From: Sphingobium sp. TCM1
GTDB taxonomy: Bacteria > Pseudomonadota > Alphaproteobacteria > Sphingomonadales > Sphingomonadaceae
NCBI RefSeq assembly: GCF_001650725.1
Contig: NZ_LXVX01000038.1
Coordinates: 62,001 to 126,000 of the forward strand
DNA: 64,000 bases
Direction: 5' to 3'
Under the pieces are notes generated by a model. It was not told where the DNA came from. It saw only the letters and a list, made by a program, of their open reading frames with translations, and searched no databases. Shown piece by piece: positions 51,947 through 60,943 of the stretch (its first letter is position 1; each line of letters begins with the position of its first letter). Position numbers and translations under genes: made by a program.

Positions 51947-53404
51947 ATGACGGGTATCAACCGCCGTGAACTGGGGCTGGGCCTGGGCGCAGCCGCACTG
52001 GGCGCCACGCTGACCGGAGGCACGGCTGCGACCGCGCAGGCCGCGCCGAACGCCGCCCCGCAGGACGCGCTTTCCTTCCCGTCCGACTTTCTCTGGGGCT
52101 GCGCCACCGCAGCCTACCAGATCGAGGGCGCAGCGAAGGAAGATGGCCGCGGCCTCACCAACTGGGACGTCTTTTCCCACACCCCCGGCAAGGTCGCCAA
52201 TGGCGACACCGGCGACGTCGCCTGCGACAGCTATCACCGCTATCAGGACGACATCGCGCTGCTCAAGGCGCTGGGCGTGAAGGCCTATCGCTTCTCGATC
52301 GCCTGGTCGCGCATCTTCCCCGATGGCAAGGGCAATCCGAACCAGAAGGGCGTGGACTATTATAACCGCCTGGTCGACGGCCTGCTGGCGGCGGGCATCA
52401 CCCCGCATGTCACGCTGTTCCACTGGGATCTGCCCCATGCCCTACCGGGCGGCTGGCAAAACCGCGACACGTCCTACGCCTTCGCCGACTATGCCGGCTA
52501 CACGGCCGGCAAGCTGGGCGACCGGGTCCGGCATTTCATGACGGTCAACGAACTGCGCTGCTTCACCGACCTGAGCTACATGACCGGCGGCAAGGCACCG
52601 GGCCTCAAGCTGCCGATGGGGCAGGTCAACCAGATCCGCCACCATGGCGTGCTGGCCCATGGCCTGGGCGTGCAGGCGATCCGGGCTGCGACGAAAGCAG
52701 GGACGCAGGTCGGCATCGCCGACAATCCCAATATCTACGTCCCCGCGATCGAGACCCCCGAACATATCGAGGCGGTAAAGAAGGCGGTGCGCGAAGAAAA
52801 CGCCATGTTCCTGACGGCGATCATGGAGGGACGCTATATCGACAGCTATCTGACCGCGCAGGGCAAGGACGCGCCCAAGGTCAAGGATGGCGACATGAAG
52901 CTGATCGGCGCGCCGCTCGATTTCCTGTCGGTCAATGTCTATACCGGCAACACGGTGCGCGCCGACGAAACTGCGCCGTCGGGCTACAAGATCCTGCCCC
53001 ATCCGGGGCAGGCGCCGCGCATGCCCTCCCCCTGGCTCTATGTCACGCCGGAGGTCATCTATTGGGGGATGCGCGCCATCAGCGAGAATTGGAAGCCCAA
53101 GGGGCTCTATATCTCCGAAAATGGCTGCTCGGCAGACGACAAGGTTTCGGCGGACGGCAAGGTCTATGACACTGACCGCGTCATGTATCTGCGCAATTAT
53201 ATGACGCACCTCCAGCGCGCCACGCGCGAAGGGCTGCCCGTCAAGGGCTATTTCGTCTGGAGCCTGATGGACAATTTCGAGTGGGAGGACGGCTATACCA
53301 AGCTGTTCGGCATCCACCATGTCGACTTCAAGACCCAGAAGCGCACCCCCAAGCTCAGCGCCGACTGGTATCGCGAACTGGTCCGCACCAATCATTTGGT
53401 CTGA
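51947..53404 (+). CDS. GH1 beta-glucosidase, Tat-exported
   Basis: A 485-residue family 1 glycosidase behind a twin-arginine signal (INRRELGLGLGAAALGATL; cleavage near AQA, residue 32). Acid/base E202 sits in TVNELRC, where most members have T(F/L)NEP, and nucleophile E391 in YISENG. DFLWGCATAAYQIEGA and FVWSLMDNFEWEDGY are other signatures. It would release terminal beta-glucose, or a related sugar, in the periplasm. It begins 13 bases after the GH31 stop with AAGGAGA upstream, so the two are one operon, originally headed by the GH29 gene. It fits the last step of xyloglucan oligosaccharide degradation. Confidence 0.92.
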   Translation: MTGINRRELGLGLGAAALGATLTGGTAATAQAAPNAAPQDALSFPSDFLWGCATAAYQIEGAAKEDGRGLTNWDVFSHTPGKVANGDTGDVACDSYHRYQDDIALLKALGVKAYRFSIAWSRIFPDGKGNPNQKGVDYYNRLVDGLLAAGITPHVTLFHWDLPHALPGGWQNRDTSYAFADYAGYTAGKLGDRVRHFMTVNELRCFTDLSYMTGGKAPGLKLPMGQVNQIRHHGVLAHGLGVQAIRAATKAGTQVGIADNPNIYVPAIETPEHIEAVKKAVREENAMFLTAIMEGRYIDSYLTAQGKDAPKVKDGDMKLIGAPLDFLSVNVYTGNTVRADETAPSGYKILPHPGQAPRMPSPWLYVTPEVIYWGMRAISENWKPKGLYISENGCSADDKVSADGKVYDTDRVMYLRNYMTHLQRATREGLPVKGYFVWSLMDNFEWEDGYTKLFGIHHVDFKTQKRTPKLSADWYRELVRTNHLV

Positions 53405-53416
53405 CAGTCCTCTTCA

Positions 53417-54343
53417 TTATCCAGACAAGACCGCTGAGGGCGATGGTTCCCAACCGTCCTCGGCGGTCAATATCGTCTCCTTGAACGCATGTGCGGTCGG
53501 GGACAGAATTTTCCGGTGGATCAACCACAAGCGACTTTTGACCGGCGTCGCGAAAGACCGATAGGTCAGGTTGTCGACATGCAAGCGGGTCAGCGACCGC
53601 GCCAGGATCGTGGCGCCAAATCCGGCAGCCACCAGGCCGAGCAGCGTCGCGAGACTGCCGGCCTCCTGCGCGATGTTCGGCCGAAAACCCGCCTGTTCGC
53701 ACATCGCCAGAAAATGCTCGTTGAAACCGGCGCCGGCAACCGCCCCGTACAATACCAGCGGTTCATCCTTGAGGTCGTCGATCGCCGGATTGCGCAGCTG
53801 TCGCGCCAGCCGATGATCCTGCCGGATCGCCAGGAACATCTCCTCCTCGACCAATTGCAGGGGCACGAGGCCGTCGGGCAGGACGGGCTGATCGAAACAG
53901 CGCACGATCGCCACGTCCATATGGCCGCGCTCCACGGCATCGATCTGCCCGTCCCGCCCCAATTCCTGCAGGTTGAGCGTTACATTCGGGAATGACTGCC
54001 GGAACTGATACAGCGCCCTGGCGAGGCGCGGAACGAACGGTCCCGATGCAGTGAAGCCCAGGGACAGGTGGCCGATCTGTCCCATCTGCGCCAGCCGCGC
54101 AGTCTGCGCCGCCCGTTCGGCCTGCGCGATCGTCGCGCGCGCTTCGGGCGCGAACAGCCGCCCTGCTTCGGTCAAACTCACGCGCCGGCTCGTGCGGTCG
54201 AACAAGCGGACACCCAATTCTTCTTCCAGCGATCTTATCTGTTGGCTGAGCGGAGGTTGCGAGATGCCGAGACGCAAGGCGGCCCGGCCGAAATGCATTT
54301 CCTCGGCCACGCACAGGAAATAGCGCAAATGTCGCAAATCCAT
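53417..54343 (-). CDS. LysR-family transcriptional regulator
   Basis: A 308-residue LysR regulator. The DNA-binding domain is residues 1-60 (MDLRHLRYFLCVAEEMHFGRAALRLGISQPPLSQQIRSLEEELGVRLFDR), the CatR/BenM-like LysR start. The effector domain follows from about residue 90 (GHLSLGFTASGPFVPRLARAL). It is divergent from the RND efflux operon across a 305-base region, so control of the pump is the best guess. Its 3' end converges on the GH1 gene with only 12 bases between stops. Confidence 0.92.
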   Translation of the reverse strand: MDLRHLRYFLCVAEEMHFGRAALRLGISQPPLSQQIRSLEEELGVRLFDRTSRRVSLTEAGRLFAPEARATIAQAERAAQTARLAQMGQIGHLSLGFTASGPFVPRLARALYQFRQSFPNVTLNLQELGRDGQIDAVERGHMDVAIVRCFDQPVLPDGLVPLQLVEEEMFLAIRQDHRLARQLRNPAIDDLKDEPLVLYGAVAGAGFNEHFLAMCEQAGFRPNIAQEAGSLATLLGLVAAGFGATILARSLTRLHVDNLTYRSFATPVKSRLWLIHRKILSPTAHAFKETILTAEDGWEPSPSAVLSG

Positions 54344-54648
54344 GAATCAAGACGTCCAAGCTATCAATACAGCCATATTATATATTAGACGCGACAAATT
54401 CCAGGTTGCATGGCGAAACTGGATGTGGCGATGGTTCGCCGTCGTTCCGAAGGCCATGTGCGATCCGCCCCCGATGCCGTAGCCTGCCGGACCCGGACCA
54501 TCGTCACATTCATGAATGACATTCGTCAGATCATGCCGCGCCAAGCGGCTTTATCCGCCGGGATGGTTGCGCTAACAACGAGCTGTTCCTTCAGGAGAGG
54601 CATTTTTCTCACGTCCGGCAGTCCCGCCGGGATGTTCCGGAGTCGTGC
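54344..54648. other. Divergent control region between LysR and RND operon
   Basis: No gene is supported in these 305 bases. An AT-rich stretch (54365-54390, ATATTATATATTAG) near the LysR start probably carries promoter elements. A perfect 12-bp palindrome CATTCATGAATG lies at 54507-54518 and could be a regulator site. GGAG seven bases before 54649 is the ribosome-binding site of the RND permease gene. Confidence 0.5.
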
Positions 54649-57600
54649 ATGATCGGTATCGTCAAGGTTGCGCTCAACCGCCCCCTGACCTTCATTGTGA
54701 TGGCGATACTGGTCGCGATCGTGGGGCTGCTCGCTGCCTTCCGCACACCCGTCGACATGTTCCCCAACATCCGCATCCCGGTCGTGGCGGTCGCTTGGCA
54801 ATATGCCGGCCTTTCGCCCGAAGACATGTCCAACCGGATCGTCGGCCCCTATGAACGCGTGCTGACCACCACCGTCAACGACATCGAACATATCGAAAGC
54901 CAGTCGCTCCAGGGCGTGGGCATCATCAAGATCTATTTTCAGCCGGGCGCCGACATCCGCACCGCGACCGCGCAGGTGACGTCCATCTCGCAGACCGTAC
55001 TGCGCCAGATGCCGCCGGGCATCACCCCGCCGCTCATCCTGAACTACAGCGCCTCGACCGTGCCGATCCTGCAACTTGCCCTCTCTGGCAAGGGCCTGTC
55101 GGAACAGCAGCTCTTCGATCTGGGCCAGAACCAGATTCGTCCGCAACTCGTCACCATTCCCGGCCTCGCCATGCCCTTCCCTTCGGGCGGCAAGCAGCGA
55201 CAGGTGCAGATCGACCTCAACCCGCTGGCGCTCCAGTCCAAGGGGCTCTCGGCGCAGGATGTCGGCAATGCGATCGCCGCGCAGAACCAGATCAATCCCG
55301 CAGGCTTCGTCAAGGTCGGCGCGACCCAGTATAGCGTGCGCCTGAACAATGCACCAAGTTCCATCGTGGCGCTGAACGATTTGCCGGTAAAGGTCGTCAA
55401 CGGCGCGACCATCTACATGCGCGACGTCGCCTATGTCCGCGACGGCAGTGGTCCGCAGCAGAATATCGTCCATGTGGAAGGCAGCCGCTCTGCACTGCTG
55501 ACGGTGCTCAAAAATGGCGCGACCTCGACCCTGGCGATCGTCGACGGGGTGAAGGAGGCCCTGCCCCGCATTGCAGCCACCCTGCCGGACAATCTCAGGA
55601 TCCTGCCGGTCGGCGATCAGTCCCTGTTCGTGAAGGCAGCGGTCGAGGGCGTGATTCACGAAGGCGCGATCGCGGCGGCATTGACCTCGCTGATGATCCT
55701 GCTGTTCCTCGGCAGTTGGCGGTCGACCGTCATCATCGCCCTGTCGATCCCGCTGGCGATCCTGGCCGCCATCGCGGCGCTGGCGGCGTTCGGGCAAACG
55801 CTCAACGTCATGACGCTGGGCGGCCTGGCGCTGGCGGTCGGCATCCTGGTCGACGACGCCACCGTGACGATCGAGAATATCAACTGGCACCTGGAACAGG
55901 GCAAGGGCGTTACCCAGGCCATATTGGACGGCGCGGCGCAGATCGTCGCGCCCGCCTTCGTCGCCCTGCTCTGCATCTGCATCGTGTTCGTGCCGATGTT
56001 CTTCCTGCCGGGCGTCGCGGGCTTCCTGTTCGTGCCGATGGCGCTTTCGGTGGTCTTCGCGATGATCGCGTCCTTCATCCTGTCGCGCACGCTGGTCCCC
56101 ACGCTCGCCATGTATCTGCTGAGACCGCATGTCGATCATGGCGACGCGCACATGAGCGGCAATGCGGCATCCCGCAATCCGCTCGTCCGCTTTCAGCGCA
56201 GATTCGAAGCGCGCTTCGAAGCGATCCGCACCGGCTATATCGGTTTGCTCCGCCGCGCCCTTGATGCCCTCAAGCCCTTCCTGCTGGGCTTCATGGGAAT
56301 CGTGATACTGTCCTTCGGACTGCTGCCGATGCTGGGCAGCAACTTCTTCCCGTCGGTCGATTCGGGCCAGATCGCCATGCATATCCGCGTCCCGGTCGGG
56401 TCGCGGATCGAAGATACCGCCGCCCGCTTCGACCGGATCGGGCGGGAAGTGCGCAAGATGATCCCGGCCGCCGAACTGGGATCGATCACCGACAATATCG
56501 GCCTGCCGGTCAGTTCCATCAACACCGTCTACAATAATAGCGGCACCATCGGCCCGCAGGATGGCGACATGCTGATCGCCCTCAATCATGGCCACCGCCC
56601 GACCGATCGGATCGTCGCCGAATTGCGCCGCGAACTGCCGCGCCGCTTCCCCGGCACGACCTTCGCGTTCCTGCCCGCCGACATTACGAGCCAGATATTG
56701 AACTTCGGCGCACCCGCCCCGATCGACATCCAGATCGCCGGCAAGGATGCCCAGGCCAATCGCGCCTATGCCCAGAAGCTGCTGGCCCGGATCGCGACCA
56801 TTCCCGGCCTGGCCGACGGCCGCATCCAGCAGCCCGGCCGCGCGCCGCAACTCGACATCGATGTCGACCGATCGCGTGTCGGCCAGTTCGGCCTGACCGA
56901 GCGTGACGTCACGACCAGCCTGGCGAGCCAGCTGGCCGGCACGTCGCAGACCGCGCCCGTCTTCTTCGTGAACCCCGAAAATGGCGTACAATATCCGGTC
57001 GTCGCGCAGGCGCCCGAATATCTGGTGGGCTCGCTCAGCGACCTCGCCAACGTCCCCGTCTCGGGCACCAACGCGACGGCGGTGCAGCCGCTGGGAGGGC
57101 TTGCGACCATCCTTCGGTCCAGCACCGTGCCAGTCGTGTCCCACTATAATATCGCGCCCGTACTGGACATCTTCGCCACCACCCAGGGCCGCGATCTCGG
57201 TGCGGTGGCCGGTGACATCGAAAAGGTCATCCAGTCGATGGAAAAGGACCAGCCCAAAGGTGCGACCGTCACCATCCGGGGCCAATATGCGACGATGAAC
57301 ACGGCATTTTCGGGTCTGGGCTTCGGCCTCGCCGGCGCCGTGGTGCTGATCTACCTGCTGATCGTCGTGAATTTCCAGAGCTGGGTCGACCCCTTCGTCA
57401 TCATCACCGCCCTGCCCGCGGCCCTTGCCGGCATCATATGGATGCTGTTCATGACCGGCACCACCTTGTCGGTCCCGGCCCTGACCGGCGCAATCATGTG
57501 CATGGGGGTCGCGACCGCCAACGCGATCCTCGTGGTCAGCTTCGCCCGTGAACGGCTCGCCGAACTGGGGGATGCGACCAAGGCCGCGCTTGAAGCCGGG

Positions 57601-57840
57601 ATGGTCCGCTTCCGCCCCGTGCTGATGACCGCACTCGCCATGATCATCGGCATGGGCCCGATGGCGCTCGGCCTCGGCGAGGGCGGCGAGCAGAATGCTC
57701 CGCTCGGCCGCGCGGTCGTCGGCGGCCTGGTGTGCGCCACCATCGCCACCCTCTTCTTCGTCCCCACCGTCTTCGCCCTTGTCCACCGCAAGCAAGGGCA
57801 ACAGCCCGTCACCATGGAAATGCAGCCCAACCATGTCTGA
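54649..57840 (+). CDS. RND-family efflux permease
   Basis: A 1063-residue inner-membrane pump of the HAE/CusA-like RND superfamily. It has the usual plan: helix 1 at residues 12-30, a large periplasmic loop to about 335, six helices, a second periplasmic loop from about 560 to 880, and the last helices. The proton-relay aspartates D402 and D403 are in LAVGILVDDATVTIENINWH. It would export drugs, aromatics or other toxic compounds with the adaptor and outer-membrane factor encoded downstream. The metal-binding methionines of CusA are not evident. The permease gene comes first in the operon, ahead of the adaptor, and its stop overlaps the adaptor start by eight bases. Confidence 0.93.
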   Translation: MIGIVKVALNRPLTFIVMAILVAIVGLLAAFRTPVDMFPNIRIPVVAVAWQYAGLSPEDMSNRIVGPYERVLTTTVNDIEHIESQSLQGVGIIKIYFQPGADIRTATAQVTSISQTVLRQMPPGITPPLILNYSASTVPILQLALSGKGLSEQQLFDLGQNQIRPQLVTIPGLAMPFPSGGKQRQVQIDLNPLALQSKGLSAQDVGNAIAAQNQINPAGFVKVGATQYSVRLNNAPSSIVALNDLPVKVVNGATIYMRDVAYVRDGSGPQQNIVHVEGSRSALLTVLKNGATSTLAIVDGVKEALPRIAATLPDNLRILPVGDQSLFVKAAVEGVIHEGAIAAALTSLMILLFLGSWRSTVIIALSIPLAILAAIAALAAFGQTLNVMTLGGLALAVGILVDDATVTIENINWHLEQGKGVTQAILDGAAQIVAPAFVALLCICIVFVPMFFLPGVAGFLFVPMALSVVFAMIASFILSRTLVPTLAMYLLRPHVDHGDAHMSGNAASRNPLVRFQRRFEARFEAIRTGYIGLLRRALDALKPFLLGFMGIVILSFGLLPMLGSNFFPSVDSGQIAMHIRVPVGSRIEDTAARFDRIGREVRKMIPAAELGSITDNIGLPVSSINTVYNNSGTIGPQDGDMLIALNHGHRPTDRIVAELRRELPRRFPGTTFAFLPADITSQILNFGAPAPIDIQIAGKDAQANRAYAQKLLARIATIPGLADGRIQQPGRAPQLDIDVDRSRVGQFGLTERDVTTSLASQLAGTSQTAPVFFVNPENGVQYPVVAQAPEYLVGSLSDLANVPVSGTNATAVQPLGGLATILRSSTVPVVSHYNIAPVLDIFATTQGRDLGAVAGDIEKVIQSMEKDQPKGATVTIRGQYATMNTAFSGLGFGLAGAVVLIYLLIVVNFQSWVDPFVIITALPAALAGIIWMLFMTGTTLSVPALTGAIMCMGVATANAILVVSFARERLAELGDATKAALEAGMVRFRPVLMTALAMIIGMGPMALGLGEGGEQNAPLGRAVVGGLVCATIATLFFVPTVFALVHRKQGQQPVTMEMQPNHV

Positions 57841-59038
57841 GCAGAACGCCCCCATCGAGAACCCCGCCCAGGCCGGACCCGATAGCCGCACCCTGAAGCG
57901 CGTCGGCATTGGCGCGGCCATCCTGGCCATCGCGGTCGTCGGCGCCGGTATCGCCTCACGCATCAGCGCGACCAACCAGCTGCGCCAGACCGCAGCGGAA
58001 GCGGCCCTGCCTGTCGTGGCGATTGTGACGCCCACCGCTGACGCGGAGGCGAACGCACTCGTGCTGCCTGGCAATGTCCAGGCGTTCAACAGCGCCGCCA
58101 TCTATGCCCGCACCAATGGCTATGTCCGCCGCTGGCTGGCCGACATCGGCGATCACGTCCATGCGGGCCAGCCGCTCGCGATTCTCGACGCGCCCGAAGT
58201 CGACCAGCAACTCGCCGCCGCACAGGCGGACTATCAGACGGCGCTGGCCAACCAGCGGCTGGCGGCCACGACGGCGAAGCGCTGGGCCAGCATGTTGAAG
58301 GAAGATGCCGTTTCGCAGCAGGAGACGGATGAGAAAGCCGGCGATCTCGCCGCGCGTGTCGCCGTATCCAATGCCGCGCTCGCCAATGTAAAACGACTGA
58401 AGGCGCTCCAGGGATTCACTCGCCTGACTGCTCCTTTCGATGGCGTCGTCACCAGCCGCTCGGCGCAGATCGGCGCGCTCGTCGTCGCGGGCAATGCCGC
58501 GGCGCAGCCTCTCTTCACCGTGTCGGACGTGCATCGCGTGCGTATCTATGTCCGCGTGCCGCAGGGCTATTCGGCCGCCGTCAGGCCCGGCAATATGGCG
58601 ACCCTGTCGCTGCCCGAATATCCGGAACGGAGCTTTCCCGCCACCATGACAAGCAGCGCCGGCGCGGTCGACCCGCAATCCGGCGCCGTTCTGGTGCAGT
58701 TGCAGGCGGCCAATCCCGACGCGGCGCTCAAGCCCGGCGCATTCGCGCAGGTGCGTTTCCAGGTCGATGCCGGCCGAGGCAACGGATTGACGCTGCCGGG
58801 CAGCGCGATCCTCTACGGCAATGACGGCCCGACGGTCGCCGTGGTCGGCCGGGATGGCCGCGTGACGGTGAAGCCAGTCACCATCGCCCGCGACGAAGGG
58901 GCGAACGTCCAGCTGTCGGGCGGCGTGACCTTGGCGGACAAGGTCATCGACACTCCGCCGGACGCGATCCGCACGGGCGACCGCGTTCAGGTGCAGGCGG
59001 CGGCGGCCGGTGGAAAGGGCGCCGCGCATGGGCGTTGA
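57833..59038 (+). CDS. RND efflux periplasmic adaptor (membrane fusion protein)
   Basis: A 401-residue adaptor. A single N-terminal helix (about residues 26-43, IGIGAAILAIAVVGAGIA region) anchors it in the inner membrane. Lipoyl/barrel-sandwich segments are VRRWLADIGDHVHAGQPLAILDAPEV near 97 and FTRLTAPFDGVVTSRSAQIGALV near 195. A coiled-coil hairpin lies between them and a beta-barrel follows. ATG at 57833 overlaps the permease stop by eight bases, and the stop overlaps the outer-membrane-factor gene by eleven, so the three are translated together. It links the pump to the NodT-like channel. Confidence 0.92.
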   Translation: MSEQNAPIENPAQAGPDSRTLKRVGIGAAILAIAVVGAGIASRISATNQLRQTAAEAALPVVAIVTPTADAEANALVLPGNVQAFNSAAIYARTNGYVRRWLADIGDHVHAGQPLAILDAPEVDQQLAAAQADYQTALANQRLAATTAKRWASMLKEDAVSQQETDEKAGDLAARVAVSNAALANVKRLKALQGFTRLTAPFDGVVTSRSAQIGALVVAGNAAAQPLFTVSDVHRVRIYVRVPQGYSAAVRPGNMATLSLPEYPERSFPATMTSSAGAVDPQSGAVLVQLQAANPDAALKPGAFAQVRFQVDAGRGNGLTLPGSAILYGNDGPTVAVVGRDGRVTVKPVTIARDEGANVQLSGGVTLADKVIDTPPDAIRTGDRVQVQAAAAGGKGAAHGR

Positions 59039-60440
59039 TCGCCGCCGTGCAGCACTGTTTCCCGCACTGCTGCCCACTCTCCTCGCCGCCTGTTCGATGG
59101 CGCCGGACTATCATCCGCCTGAAACGGCGACCCCTGCCGCCTTCAAGGAAGTGGCGGGCTGGACCGCCGCCCGGCCGATGGATGCCGCGCCGCGCGGCGC
59201 CTGGTGGGAAGCCTTTGGCGATCCGGTGCTGAACGATCTGGAGACGCGCGCGGAAAGGGCCAGCCCGACGCTGGCCGCCGCCCTCGCCCGATACGACCAG
59301 GCGCGCGCCACCGCACGGGTGGAGGCATCCGGCCTTGTACCGACTATCAGCGCCGGGGCCGATGCCAGCCGGCGCCGCGTGTCGGGCAATCGCTTCCAGG
59401 GCAATGGCAACGCGATCACCTATGACGATTATGCAGCGGGCGGCGCGGTCGACTATGAAATCGATCTGTGGGGTCGCATCCGCAACAGCGTCGCGGCTGC
59501 CCGCGCCGATGCGCAGGCCAGCGAGGCCGACCTGGCGTCGGCGCGGCTCAGTTTGCAGGCTTCGGTCGCCGACGCCTATGCGCGGCTGCGCGGCCTCGAC
59601 GCCCAGGCGGCCTTGCTGCGCCAGACAGTCGAGGCATTCGAGCGCGCCTATCAATTGACCGCCACGCGCCGATCGGGCGGCATCGCGTCGGGCATGGACG
59701 TCAACCGCGCGAAAACCGCGCTCAGCAACGCGCGTGCCCAGATTTCCGCCGTGGCAAATGAACGCGCGGCGACCGAACATGAAATCGCGGCACTGGTCGG
59801 AATCCTCGCGTCCGATTTTACGATCGCCCCTCAAGACGCGCTTCCGCAGATGCCCGCCATCCCTTCAGGCACACCCTCGGAACTGTTGCAGCGCCGGCCC
59901 GATATCGCAGCGGCGGAGCGACGCGTCCTTGCCGCCAACGCCCGCATCGGCGTCGCCAAGGCAGCCTATTTCCCCTCGCTCACACTCGGCCTCACCGGCG
60001 GCTGGGAAACGACGCACGGTGATCTGCTGCGCAGCCCCAACAGCTTCTGGGGACTGGGGCCATTGTCGGCGCTCGCCACCCTGTTCGACGGAGGCCGTCG
60101 CAAAGGACAGGTCCGCTTTTCACGCGCCGAATATGAAGAGTTGGCTGCCCTCTATCGCGATACGGTGCTCACCGCCTTCCGCCAGACTGAAGACGCAATC
60201 GCGGCGAACCGTCATCTCGCCACGCAATCGGCGGACCAGCGCGACGCCGCCGAGGCCGCTGAACGGACCAGCAGAATTGCCTTCAGCCGCTATCGCGACG
60301 GCGCGTCCGATTATCTGGAGGTCGTGACCGCCCAGACCGACGCGCTCGACGCCCGCCGCGCGCTGATCGCTGTCGATACCAGCCGCTTGCGCGCAAGCAT
60401 CGCCCTGATCAAGGCGATGGGCGGTCCCGCTGGCGGTTGA
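59028..60440 (+). CDS. NodT-family outer-membrane factor lipoprotein of the RND pump
   Basis: A 470-residue TolC-like channel protein. The signal ends in the lipobox LAAC with the lipidated cysteine at residue 22, followed by MAPDYHPPE, the common start of NodT/OprM proteins. The two OEP repeats are visible as long alanine-rich helices (LETRAERASPTLAAALARYDQARATARV near 75 and LLQRRPDIAAAERRVLAANARIGVAKAAYFPSLTL near 285). GGAAAGG lies upstream of ATG 59028. It completes the tripartite pump with the two genes upstream. Confidence 0.92.
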   Translation: MGVDRRRAALFPALLPTLLAACSMAPDYHPPETATPAAFKEVAGWTAARPMDAAPRGAWWEAFGDPVLNDLETRAERASPTLAAALARYDQARATARVEASGLVPTISAGADASRRRVSGNRFQGNGNAITYDDYAAGGAVDYEIDLWGRIRNSVAAARADAQASEADLASARLSLQASVADAYARLRGLDAQAALLRQTVEAFERAYQLTATRRSGGIASGMDVNRAKTALSNARAQISAVANERAATEHEIAALVGILASDFTIAPQDALPQMPAIPSGTPSELLQRRPDIAAAERRVLAANARIGVAKAAYFPSLTLGLTGGWETTHGDLLRSPNSFWGLGPLSALATLFDGGRRKGQVRFSRAEYEELAALYRDTVLTAFRQTEDAIAANRHLATQSADQRDAAEAAERTSRIAFSRYRDGASDYLEVVTAQTDALDARRALIAVDTSRLRASIALIKAMGGPAGG

Positions 60441-60622
60441 TCCATTCCGGCTGCGATCCTGCCGGGACGGACGACCTTGTCAAACCCACCTACGGGAAAC
60501 CCCTTAGTTGGAAGAACATCCTACATGAAGCAGTGAGTCGAGAGCGCCGGGAACGCTACCATGCATGAAAATTGTCGCCGCTGTCCCGGAGACGTATCGC
60601 GATTGAGAGCGCATGTAAAAAG

Positions 60623-60913
60623 ATGATCAGTGACGTGAAGAACGCTACCGATGCATCGCCTGTATCGGATCAGGAATTCGAATTTACTCTTAAAATTCGA
60701 GTCGAATGTCTCAAATCTCTCTGGCAGGCTGCCGCCGTGCACTGCATGAGCGAGTATAACGATTCGACGGATGATCTGATCGATCTCATCGGCCCTGAAG
60801 AGGACCCATCAATCGAAGACTGTCTGATGGCGTTGGTCCTGCCCGAACGGGTATCGGGCTGCGTCATGCTGAACGCGGTTCTGGAGCAACAATCCGGCGG
60901 GCAGGCGGGCTGA
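60623..60913 (+). CDS. Small acidic protein of unknown function
   Basis: About 96 residues if translation starts at ATG 60623; an in-frame TTG at 60572 would add 17. The sequence (EFEFTLKIRVECLKSLWQAAAVHCMSEY, then DDLIDLIGPEEDPSIEDCLMALVLPERVSGCVML) is acidic, has four cysteines and reads like a real coding region, with a globular alpha/beta composition. I do not recognise a named family. Small proteins with an LW.AA...GP.EDP.(I/V)..CL pattern seem common in alphaproteobacteria. It sits alone between the RND operon and the converging flagellar genes, and no link to either is evident. The ribosome-binding site is weak. Confidence 0.6.
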   Translation: MISDVKNATDASPVSDQEFEFTLKIRVECLKSLWQAAAVHCMSEYNDSTDDLIDLIGPEEDPSIEDCLMALVLPERVSGCVMLNAVLEQQSGGQAG

Positions 60914-60943
60914 ACCGAAAAAGCGGAGTCAGCCCTTGCCCTC

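Noticed and set aside
54410-54652. Short open frame between LysR and the RND permease gene
   Set aside because: No ribosome-binding site, no family features, and it overlaps the control region and permease start.
54526-58101. Very long minus-strand open frame (over 1100 codons) opposite the RND operon
   Set aside because: It is a shadow of high-GC coding DNA: rich in Arg, Gly, His and Asp, with no family features, and it covers two well-supported plus-strand genes.
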